This document shows, one piece after another, positions 1 to 11,538 of a stretch of DNA of 64,000 nucleotides. The DNA lies in assembly GCA_015501055.1 (NCBI GenBank), contig JADNYV010000165.1:17093-81092 (forward strand). The letters run 5' to 3'. Positions within the stretch are counted from its first letter, which is position 1, and every line of letters starts with the position of its first letter. The notes under the pieces were generated by a model that did no database searches, was not told where the DNA came from, and saw only the letters and a program-made list of their open reading frames with translations. The stretch comes from Mucidula mucida. Its lineage: Eukaryota > Basidiomycota > Agaricomycetes > Agaricales > Physalacriaceae. A program made the translations under genes and the position numbers.

Positions 1-293
1 TTGGGCACATATGGGTGGTATCCACACGAAACAAAGAATGGACCAAGGAAGCGCCACATGCGCAGTAGTCGTCTCCTGTCACGTTCGAACACTTCTACAT
101 CATTGGGGTCGCCCGTGTCCCAAACGGCATAATCCTGAGTGATGGGGTAGTTCCAGAGCCAGGATCGGAATGTCCAATATAACGAGCTCCAGAATCCATT
201 TACGCGCACCCAGCGAATAGGTTTGAGCAAGTAAACGGCGGCTAGTACGCCGCCGCCTAGCGATATAGACAGAGCCGCAGCGTTCGTGATCAT
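1..293 (-). CDS. Divergent membrane-anchored kinase-like protein, N-terminal part (copy K1)
   Basis: The start codon is at 293 and the gene runs off the left edge. The visible part has a short hydrophobic N-terminal segment (ALSISLGGGVLAAVYLL) that could be a signal anchor. A conserved block follows (SWLWNYPITQDYAVWDTGDP, then RMWRF and GYHPYVPK). Complete family members in the window (49329-50786) continue into a kinase-like domain, so the same is inferred here. It is almost identical to K3 at 27388 but lacks K3's two one-base deletions, so this copy reads cleanly as far as it goes. Function is unknown; the family assignment rests on internal comparison. Confidence 0.75.
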   Translation of the reverse strand, partial: MITNAAALSISLGGGVLAAVYLLKPIRWVRVNGFWSSLYWTFRSWLWNYPITQDYAVWDTGDPNDVEVFERDRRRLLRMWRFLGPFFVSCGYHPYVP

Positions 294-317
294 GGCGTGG
301 ACCAAGTACACGGTCAC

Positions 318-355
318 CACGTGCCTGCGCTGGTTCGTCTCATGCCGTCGGCATG
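318..355 (-). promoter_or_regulatory. E-box plus 15-bp palindrome upstream of K1
   Basis: A CACGTG hexamer at 318-323 lies 25 bp upstream of the K1 start codon. A perfect dyad, CATGCCGTCGGCATG, is at 341-355. The same pair occurs at nearly the same spacing upstream of K3 (27325-27362) and K4 (34403-34439). Conservation of both motifs suggests a protein-binding site, but recent duplication alone could explain it. Confidence 0.45.
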
Positions 356-513
356 TGCTTCACATTCAACATTGCAGCGATTTGGCTCGCAAAGCAAAGG
401 CTAGATCTCCATCGAGTTAGCTTATGAGCTCTGGGTCTCCAGTCTCCAATCTGACCTCGAAGATGCGATAGGGTGTTTGTTAAAATGGCGGGGCAACGTT
501 CTACTGTAATTCT

Positions 514-2005
514 ATGTCATTGGAAGACCTAACAGGCAATATACAAGTCCAGAATCACCAGTGCCTCTCTCCAGACTTCGGCATCTGTGACCACCCCCTG
601 GGCAACGCCTATATGATTGAAGACCAGCATCCCCGCATCTTCGCGAAACTTGGTCCCAAGCTCATTTCGACTCTTATGCGCGTAGATGCGAAAAGCTATA
701 CTCGTTTATACTCTCTGCGCCGTCAAATCAGGTCAGAAGAAAGGCGACTACGACATCTATCAATGCAAGGAGCATCAAAGCCCCGACTGCGAAGAGTGCT
801 TTGACTGGCCTCAAGTCATCATTCGCCAGGCGACTCAGAAAATCCTACAAATCGGAAGGCCGAGTACAAACAAGAACGGACTTGATGGGCTTACTGCAGT
901 CTATGGGTGTGGAACTCCCCTCCTCGACAAAACTGTCCGAAGAAGACTTGGAGAAGAAACTCGCTACGGCCTTGACGTTTTCACAAGGCATATCCTCATC
1001 CAGCAAGTTCCCTCTCAATCCTACTAAATTATCTGCGTGGAAGGTATGTCGGTATCATCCTGCATCGCGACTTCCTCTCTAAAATCTTAACGCGACAGAA
1101 CGATAATACAGACGCGCCAGCCTCCGACCTGACATTTCGAAATAGTACGGCTGAAGCAACGCTACGTGCAGAAATGCCAAATCCTTTCCCACTTTATGCT
1201 AGCGCGTTCATGGACGCGCGCAGAGCCTTACGAAGGATTGCTCAGTTGTTCGAGGCCGGTCAATCTGTCTTTGTTCTCAACGAGGCACAGGAGCACGCCG
1301 AAGCGATATGCATGCGAGTAGGCTTTCATGAATAATCCCCTCATTACCTTCCAACGATTACTTTATTCAGATCCTCAACATCTATAAGCTCGATGAAATG
1401 ACACCCGTGATCGTTATCCTATATCTAGCGGCCGACAGAACGACTCCTCCACGAGAGTCAATGGACTTTGTCGCACACTACATGCTCAGGAAATCAAGAG
1501 CGGTCAGCAGGAACAGGCGCTCATGCGGAAACTACTATTCCAAAACTTGCAACGCCTTTCACCCGGCTTCGAGCCCGCGAGGCAGAAGTGCGAAATCCCA
1601 TTCAAAGTATCATTCTTCCTTCACTTGAACCCGCTTTCTCAAACCGACATCGGCAAAATTTCGCACACAGGATGCGAGGTCTGCGGTAAGAAGACTGTAA
1701 GTCGTTGCTCCCAGTTTCTATCTCCTATTGCAGTTCAGATAAGCACATCATGGAGCTCTTATGTATGGTTGATTTTTGCTGAGCGTGTACCCAGCCTATC
1801 AGAAAGCAAATTGACATGACCACAAGGCATTCTGCAAGACGATGAAGAATGGTACTTGGGTATCCGTCAGTTTCTTGATTGGAGGGAGGTCAAGGAGATT
1901 TCTGCGAGGAACAATAAAGACAAGGTCTATCGATGGGCGAAACGCAGTGGCGATTTTGAGCTGAGCATATGTTTCGACCGGGCGCCCACTGAGCCCGCCT
2001 GGTAG
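514..2005 (+). pseudogene. MYND-type zinc finger protein, decayed
   Basis: Coding-like sequence continues through several frames. A cysteine-rich start (YQCKEHQSPDCEECFDW, about 745-810) is followed after a frame change by a helical middle region. A C-terminal MYND signature starts at CEVCGKKT (about 1674), with remnants of the SRCSQ, YCSSDKH and HKAFCKTM parts. The conserved tryptophan of the usual CQKADW segment reads TGA at 1812-1814. The reading frame changes at least once near 800-830. A conserved tail (FLDWREVKEIS) ends at TAG 2003-2005. MYND proteins are protein-interaction zinc fingers and are very numerous in mushrooms. The breaks indicate a pseudogene, although introns may explain some frame changes. 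Confidence 0.6.
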
Positions 2006-2063
2006 GCAGCGCCACACGTGACTGTGATTGTAACAGGGATCCATACCACGAAACTTTACAAAG

Positions 2064-3264
2064 TCAGAGTGCTAAAGCTTCAGACCAAATCGACGACGTG
2101 ACCGCGGTGTCGCTGTTAGTCTCACGCGAGATCACCAGAACGGAGTGTCCCTTCTCTTCTGGGTTCCGCTCAAATTGCATCTGGCCTTCTTCGACGGACA
2201 TGTTGCAAGTCGCGTGGGTCCAAGCTCGGCCGAGCACGACGCGTAGCATGATCATTTCTGGGCCGATGCACTATCAACGTGTGTATTTAGTAACGCAAAT
2301 CATAAGCCTCCCAGACAAAATACACACCGCTATCTGGGTGAGCAAACACACGAATAGATTAGACGCCACATTGCTATCCCCGAAGAGACCGAGAAGGATG
2401 ATGGATAGGATAGTAAAGGGCAGCGCCGATTCTATGACGATGGCGGCGATATTGGTGTACATCTGCGCGTGGTCGGGACCCAGGACGCTGCGGATGCGAC
2501 GGCGGTGCCAGAGTATGCACCCGGCGATCTGCGCTGTGAAGACGATGTTGATGACCATGAGCACGAGCCACACGCCGAATGAGATGGGCATCATATGGAT
2601 TTGCGGTACGGCGATCTGCACTACGACGAGCACTGAGAGGGCTGAATATATGTGAGGCCCAGTGCCAGTCGAGGAAAAGAGGGAGGTGGTACTTACTAAC
2701 GGTGGACAAGTAGAAGAGACCATTGAAGAGGATCAAGTACCATCTAAAGTTCCAAAGCAGCAAGACACGGAAGAGCTGACAGAAGTCGCGTCAGGTCTTG
2801 TTGAAGATGAACATGATGATACGGACCAAGAGTCCATCAGCCATAGCCGTAATCGTAATCGACGTAGCGTTCTCTATTGTCAACAGCGCAGATGTCTGCT
2901 CCTCCGTGAGATACCCCAGCGGTCCGCCAGGATGCTCGCGAAAGTTGATCCACGCATTCTGGCTGAAGCGGATGCTGCACGCCACGTTGATCGACGCGAG
3001 CACAAAGAACGCCGTGTTGAAGAGCAGCTGCATGAAAAAGTGCTTCCGCTTCTGCATAACGCGCTGCTGGAACGTGTAGTACATCAGTATGGAGTACACC
3101 GAGACGTGTATTCCTATGGAACATGTAGATTAGTAGGTTTTAGCGAACAAGAAAGAGGTCATCAGACCATAACCAAAGGAAGCAAGATGTGTAGAGACGA
3201 ACGTCGACTGTTCGTACCAGATGCTAGCGGCGTCTTCTGCTGGAGCCCAGGACGGATCGGACAT
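2064..3264 (-). CDS. Seven-helix membrane protein of the mushroom type
   Basis: Five exons can be placed with canonical splice sites: 3264-3168, 3113-2827, 2775-2697, 2641-2328 and 2270-2064. They give a clean 327-residue protein. Hydrophobic helices are evident (LLFNTAFFVLASINVAC; ALLTIENATSITITAMADGLLL; LILFNGLFYLSTV; VWLVLMVINIVFTAQIAGC; ESALPFTILSIILLGLF; ASNLFVCLLTQIA). The segment ADGLL(L)FRVLLLWN matches the helix-3 motif of a large Agaricomycete family of uncharacterised receptor-like proteins. The C-terminal tail is soluble and acidic, as in the family. Ligand and function are unknown. The gene shows no breaks. Confidence 0.8.
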
Positions 3265-3397
3265 GGCGAGCTACAACCTCAGGATTCCCCCCGTTTTGCG
3301 CTGCCTTTTGTAGCATTCGGAACCGGTACTGAACATTCTTCGTGGCGTGAGAGGAGAAGCCTAAAGTGAGAAAAGAACGCGATAAGCATTGCGTCTT

Positions 3398-4207
3398 CTA
3401 GGATAAGGTCGATAAGCGGTGCAGTCTCAGCCCAGTGACAGTATCACCGATTATTGCTTCGCGAAATGCCTCTCTTTGTGGAGAGACGATGCTGGGCTCT
3501 GGCTGCTGAACAGAGGAATAATCATGATTCTGCACAATATTTGATTGGCATTTGACGTCAGGATTGGCGCTGCGGAAACAAGGTTGAATGCACACGCACC
3601 CATCTATTTTCGACCCGCAATCATTGTTCTCACCCTTCGCGGCAACGAAAGAGTCACCTAGCCGGGGAATCCGTTCAGCATGCGCATGTTTCTCTGCAGA
3701 AGTAGATGCGCCAGATGTGGTAATCGCTTTCCTTTGAGCCATATGCAAAGGATGAGCTCTAAATGTTATCCGTGAACTTGAAGATCGAGATATCGAGTTG
3801 CTGGGATATGAAGACGCAAACCTTATTAGACCTAGTTGCACCAATCGCGGCGCGTCCATCCTGTTGAACGGTGAGGTCAAGTTTCTTGACATGAAAGCGT
3901 TGCATTTGGTCGGCCAAGGACACGAAGATGAGGACACGTCGCGAGATAAAGACGCGATTGCGCGAAGGGTGGTATTATTTGGCTGAAGAGGTCGGAGGTA
4001 TGTGTGATTGTGCCAGCACATTCGGATGGCGTTGTTACGAAATGAGAACAAGAATAATATGAACAGTAGATAGCGGTGACGGGCGCGGTCGTGCTTGCAG
4101 CTAAAATACTTTTGGCACGTTGAACATTCCCACGATGCCTGCAGGATTCTTTCTCGACTTTCCCAGAACATATCAATGCGACATTCTATTTGCCTGGCTA
4201 GGAACAT
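3398..4207 (-). CDS. Hypothetical ORF, uncertain
   Basis: A 269-codon uninterrupted frame. Near the N-terminus there is a cysteine/histidine stretch (CSTCQKYFSCKHDRARH) resembling half of a C2H2 finger, then a hydrophobic stretch that could be an in-frame intron. The rest is serine-rich and low in recognisable features. It may be a real gene with a zinc-finger start or a chance open frame between the 7-helix gene and enolase. No homologue was recognised. Confidence 0.25.
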   Translation of the reverse strand: MFLARQIECRIDMFWESRERILQASWECSTCQKYFSCKHDRARHRYLLFILFLFSFRNNAIRMCWHNHTYLRPLQPNNTTLRAIASLSRDVSSSSCPWPTKCNAFMSRNLTSPFNRMDAPRLVQLGLIRFASSYPSNSISRSSSSRITFRAHPLHMAQRKAITTSGASTSAEKHAHAERIPRLGDSFVAAKGENNDCGSKIDGCVCIQPCFRSANPDVKCQSNIVQNHDYSSVQQPEPSIVSPQREAFREAIIGDTVTGLRLHRLSTLS

Positions 4208-4510
4208 ATTTCCAGAATACTATACCTATTTTGTGAGGCCATTGAGTGAACTGTCACTGATTTACACCAACAAAATATCGATTGAGACAGATATCAAGAG
4301 CTGTTTGGAATATGTGCGTATACATACGGGTCAATGGGGAAGTAACTTGTAGGCCTGAAATATACGCGCTTGGTATTCAGCAAGTCAAAAATCTATTGGA
4401 GGCGTGAAGGATCATTACAGTCGATGCTTTCGTTAATTTTGGTACAACATGCAGTCTATAGGTCAGTAAAGTCGGATACAAACGTTGATTTATTTCTTCT
4501 CTTCCTCCCC

Positions 4511-6152
<1,642 letters not shown>

Positions 6153-6980
6153 GGTAGATGGTGGTGGTTCAAGGTAAGGAGCCGTGGATCCAGATTTTGC
6201 GGGTCTAATGAAGCCTCGCCAATTTTCCCACGCGGCTTTAATCGGCTCGACTGCATTGGTGCGCGTTCTCGCCCCAGAGACTTTGCAGAGACTAGCACGA
6301 ATGCGCCTCGACGGTGTATTTCGGTTACGCTACATCTCTCCCCAGAGATCATAAAGCCCGAGGTAATTTCAGCAGAGAGCATATATTCGCGTTCCACTCC
6401 CCAATATTCTGACAAGGGATGCCCGCCGATCAGCAAGGAGCAGACGGGCAAGCGCCCTGACATTTAGGACGACGCGACGCTCCGTTCAATGTTTGAATAT
6501 GTTCCCATAAGCGGCGCGTACTGTCATTTCCTGAATGTGTAAATGGACTGCATCTAGCCCACATAGAACACCATGACACCTGCTGAATCAGACAGCAGGT
6601 ACCTCCAGGCTCCGTACAAGCATCGATTCTCACAATACTTAGAGAAAAGTGTTCGACCAAGCCTATAACGCCACATAAGTACGCGCAGCACTGTGTCACT
6701 AGCCAAGCATCCGGCAGTCGCTACAGACATGGTAAGCATCGTCCAGGCGTGACGATATGCGTAAAGGGGAGCGTATGAATTCCAGTTTCTGAAGTCTGCA
6801 AACGCGCCGTGATTACCTTTGCCTCCCTTTCTTGAGTTGAACAAGGATCCATCACCATCCTGTTCCAAACAAACATGCATGATGAATTATTCAATAAGTG
6901 TATGTGCATATAAACAACTACTATAGATCCAATATCCAAACGAGTGCGGGTAAGGGTATCATGCAAGAAAAATAAAGATA
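6153..6980. other. Intergenic: enolase 5' flank and dynactin 3' flank
   Basis: About 830 bp separate the enolase start codon from the dynactin stop codon, both on the minus strand. It must contain the enolase promoter and the dynactin 3' UTR. Short open frames here show no recognisable protein. No repeat or RNA gene was seen. Confidence 0.6.
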
Positions 6981-9900
6981 CTATGCCATCCCTCCCGCCC
7001 GGTCCAACAACCCCTTCATCCGTCTACTTAGTCTATCCGCCTCCATCTTGCGATCCAAAATATGCTGCGCAGGCAACTTCTTCTTTGGGACCCACACTTT
7101 GCCCCCATTCGCCTCCTTCCTCAGCGCATTCATCGCGGACAGATCCACAACACGTGGTGACGTCGAAAACTTGATGACATCGCGGTACAACAGCTTACTC
7201 TCTGTCGTCAGAGACCGCAACGTCGGCGGCGAGGTGGGTCGTTCAGAGTCCGACTCATCTGTATCCGACTGCCCAGACGGATCCAGCGGTGGCGTTGGCG
7301 ACCGCGCAATTGGCTCACGTAGGGGTGGGAGACTCTCAATCTCTCGTATCAAGTCTTGGCCTTTGAGGTACGAGTTCTCGTTTCGAAGGAATCGAACCGT
7401 TCCACGCAAAGCCTCGAGCTACAATAAAATTAGAAAGCGGATGATAGATGACGCGCGCAATTCTCGCCTGTTCCAATAGATGTGATGTCTCCAGATTACT
7501 GTCCAATGCGACTGGTTCGGGATCAACCATTTGGACAGAGCCTAGCCAGGCAATCAGCACGTTTCTGATAGCATAAGCAGACATACCTTGTCGTTCATGT
7601 CCAGTCGACATCGACTTGAGCTTGACATTGTCCTGTTCCAACGCGTCCAAGTCCGCTTGAAGTTGTTCCATTGCTTCCTCATACGTGCGCTCTTGTTTCC
7701 GTGCCTTGGTCAGTTCCGATTCGAGATCAACAATGGTGTCTGCCTGCTTCTTCACGGCCTCCATGCGCCTCTCCATCAACTCGATCTTTACGCCGGACTC
7801 TTGGATGGTCTGGTCCTTGGTCTTCAAGCTCCGAACGAGGCCCTGCATTTCGTCGTTGAGCTGCGCGACCTTTCTCTCAGCCTCGACGTTGACGGCTAGA
7901 GCGGCCTTAATTTCGCCAACACGAGTGACCCAAGGTGCGATGATGCCAGTGACTACACGCTTTTAGACATATGCACGTTCGATGCAAAAACGACTTACCC
8001 TTCATAATCTTCTCTGGCTCCATGATCATTGGAAGGAGTTCCGAACCTTCCTTGATCAGTTGTCCGAGTGCATCTTCAATGGGTTCCCAGAACGACGCGT
8101 CAATCTTCGCTTCCATACCCACTGTCGTCGTTGTCGCCTGCTTGACATAACCCAAGATTGTCTTCAGCTGGAAAGCCGACTTGGCAGCCCGGACATCGCT
8201 TAGATGTGTTGTAATCTGTTTGGCCAACTAGAAGGATGGATCAGCGAGGTGAGAGGAGCACGCCAGAGCGACACCTACAGTGATAGCAAAGTCAACCAAT
8301 TTCTGCACAGAGTTGCTCAAAGACCGCATCTGGGGAACCATGGTCGGTTTCACAGCAGACGAGTCGTTGACAAGGTCCTCCAAGCGCTTGGTGAGTTTCC
8401 TATGGGACATCGATTAGTTGAGCAGACTTGAAGTACCGAGACGCCTACCGAGAGATGTTCTTCGCACTACGTCCTTTGTCGAGCAGTTTCTGAAGCGGCT
8501 CGAACAATTCAGTTTCAATGTTCATGCCAGCCATATCGAGACCGATGTCTGGACCAGAAATGAGAACGCGTTGTTGAGAGAAGATCGACATACCATCTTC
8601 ATTGAGCACAGATTGAATAGACGTCTTCGTGAGCCCAACAGCCGCCGCGAACATGTCGAGATCAAAGTCAAAGGAAACGAGGTAACCATGTTCCCTTTCA
8701 CCAAGTTCCGAGTCGAACCCGCTAAAGTACTTGCCGTCAAGGTGATCGAACTGAGCTTGGATCCTAACGCAAGGTCAGCTTTCTCCCTAAATCACGCAGG
8801 AAACGCACTTGTCAATATCACTCGCACACTCCATCTCTCTGAACTCATCCCTTCTGAGGAGATCGATATGCATATCTATCCTCCTCTCAACAGGCGCAAT
8901 CTCCGGATATATCCGTCCCTTGTCCAAGAACGTTTGCACATCGCACTTCCTGAGGATCGCCGCGAATCGCTTGCACAGCGTCGACAGGCCGGCCAGGCGC
9001 GCACGAAGCTTAGAGTCACGTCACAAATCAGTTTGATCCAAAATGAGCGACGAGGAGACTTACATCACAAACACCGACAAGAGCTTCTGAACCAGGTCCA
9101 TTAAGAGCCTCAGGGAGACCTTGAGTCTGCGCGACGATACTGTTGATGAGATCCGCCTTGTGCGCCACACGCCGGAAGAACAGGTAGCAACTAGTCGCAT
9201 CGCTGTCCGTCTCGACGTACAATTGGGGAAGGTATGGCTAGTAGAACATGTCAGAGCGCGCTAGAAGAGAAGGAGATGCATACCTGAACGATACCCAACA
9301 ACTCTTTGCTCTCCCTCGCCTCCAGCCGCAGTAACTCGAGTTCAACATTGCGAGCTTGGTTCTTCGCGGCCGAAGATTGTAACTTGAGGTTCAAGGACAT
9401 CATTGCGGCGGTCTGAGAGGCAGCAGTAGCAGACTCTGTCTGGGCGGTCTGGGTCTGCATGCGAAGGTTGTCGAGTTCGCTGAGGAAAACATCATTGAGT
9501 ATTGGTGAACAGGTGAGCGAAAAGGAGGACCAACCTCTGCAGTTGGACGACGAGATCCCTGAACTGCGATATTGTGCCTTCAAGATCCAGACAAGCTTCC
9601 TCGAGATTCTCAATCTTGCGAAGGTGCTCCTGGATTTGCATGTCCTTGGCGTCTGAAGAAAGATATGGTTCAGGATGTTTCGAGAAAACCTGGAAACTCA
9701 CCCAGGTCTTCGTGAAGATTCTTCTCAGTCTCGACGTGGTTCTCTTCCAGTTCGTCGCTCAGTTCCTTGAGTGCCTCCAGATCCTCGATCGTAATGCGCA
9801 TTTCTTCGATTTTCTAGCACGAAGGTTCAGGAATGTATGCGTCTGGAGAAACATACTTACCTCTCCGAGCATGAGATTACGTTCCGTTAGCTGAACGAGC

Positions 9901-11420
9901 ATCTCTTCCGCGCCGAGAGCGTCGTCGAGCTGCAACTTGAGGTCCTCGATTTGTATCTCGGCATTGGCGAGCTTGATTACAGAAGAATCGTATTGAGCTT
10001 GGAAAGCATGAGCAAAAGTCAGATACAGAAAAGGATGCCTACATTGCAATTCATCAACGGAACCGATATCCTTTTCGAGTTCTGAAATCTTGCGTCGTTG
10101 GTCAAGGTCAGTCTCCTGGGTCATGTCCCGAAGGCGCAGTAAAGCTTCCTTTAGCCGCTCGTTCTGTTTCTCGAGTTGGATGTATGCTAAAGATTCCTTG
10201 CCAACGGTTGATGTGTTGCCTTCCTCGTTGTCCAACGCTATAGAATTGTCTGTGAGCTAGAATGAAACGATGCTGACACACTTACCTTCACTTTCTTTGT
10301 AGACCTCGAGTTCGACCTCTGCAATAGCCAACCGCTCTTTGATATCTTCCAACTCGGCTTCAGCCATCTCTGCGCGCTCCTCTGCCATCTCCTTGTCCAA
10401 CATGGTCATCTCGAGCATTTCCTGGCCATCGAGGACGCGCGTTTCGGATAGTTGCAAAAGTTGCTGTGAATCAGCGAGTTCACGCTTGCTATTTATGAGC
10501 TCGGTTTGTTGAGATGTAAGCTTTGCTTGTAGTTTAGGTCGAAGTGCTACGAAGGATTCGGCGTCAGCCAGACGCGCTTCCAGTTCGCGAACATGGCGTG
10601 CATCGTCGGCGCGATTGATTTCAAGAACGCGTATTTTGGCGCGTAGTTCTTGAAGCTCCTTCTCATCAGATGGACGGGTAGTCGTTGGCACAAGAGGCGA
10701 AACGGGACGGGGCTGGGGTGGCGTGAATTTGGGAGAGGGAGGAGTGGCGGGAAATGAGGGAGATGCGACACCAGATAGAGGTGAAGATACACGTTGTATT
10801 GGTATGCCATTGGGGGGCGACGTAGGGGAAGCGGCGGCGCGGGGAGGAGTCGTCTTGTTCGGTGGCGAGACGTCTGAATTGGGACTTTGTCGTACTGAAA
10901 ATGACTTTCTCGGCTGAAGCGATATGGATGGTGTCTTCTTGACGGGTGATCCTTGGCCGAGGCGACTGGTCCGAGCAGGGGTCGCGGTTGGTTTGGTGGG
11001 ACTATTTGATCGGACAGACGACGCGGGAGACGCCGTTCGGAGCGAGTTGGAACGCCCTACACCTGTGCTCGGCGTTCGCTGGTGCCCCAAGGATGGACGA
11101 GCGACTGCCACTGGTCGCTGCGGACGCTGTTACACACAATGCCGAACAGTCATTTCGTCACGTACCACTGTCGGCGGCGGTGGCGGCTCCATACCGAGCT
11201 GCGCCTTGATGTTTGATGAGCGAACAAACAGGCCATAGTTGGGCTTGCACCGAAAGTAATGGTGACCTTCAAAGGCGCCTTCATTCTTGCCGTTGGGCTC
11301 GTAGAGTTCGACGCCAAAGAATTTGCCTGGTTTGTCGCCCAGCGATCCCGACCAGCGAATTACGCCGCGTCCGACGGGGAGCTCGACGATGGTCCCGTTG
11401 GGAATGTTTAACGAGCTCAT
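6981..11420 (-). CDS. NIP100: Dynactin p150-Glued subunit (CAP-Gly, coiled-coil)
   Basis: The start at 11420 gives a CAP-Gly domain in the first 75 residues (GRGVIRWSG, GKFFGVEL, GKNEGAFEGHHYF, GLFVR). This binds the EEY/F tails of tubulin and partner proteins. A long proline/serine-rich basic linker follows (about residues 95-240), then coiled coil rich in Glu, Leu, Lys and Gln that continues through most of the remaining exons to the stop at 6981. Many introns of about 50 nt break the second half. The architecture matches the large subunit of dynactin, the dynein activator that moves nuclei and vesicles along microtubules in hyphae. The motif is GKNEG rather than the common GKNDG, a mild change. 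No frame break was noticed. Confidence 0.9.
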
Positions 11421-11538
11421 CGGGGAGGACGACGACGACGGTTAAGCATCTAAAGTGTGACGGCGTGACAGACACGCGTTTGCCGTTAACGCTCACGTTG
11501 AGCTCGCATGACTGCTGCGACGTCGGCGCCGTGAAGAG
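11421..11538. promoter_or_regulatory. Compact divergent promoter region, dynactin / Raptor
   Basis: Only about 118 bp lie between the dynactin start codon (minus strand) and the proposed Raptor start codon (plus strand). Regulatory elements of both genes must overlap here or lie in their 5' exons. No TATA box stands out. Confidence 0.5.

Noticed and set aside
2098..2655. Plus-strand 185-codon ORF
   Set aside because: It is antisense to the well-supported exons of the 7-helix membrane protein.
8418..9104. Plus-strand 228-codon ORF
   Set aside because: It is antisense to the dynactin coiled-coil exons and has no independent support.
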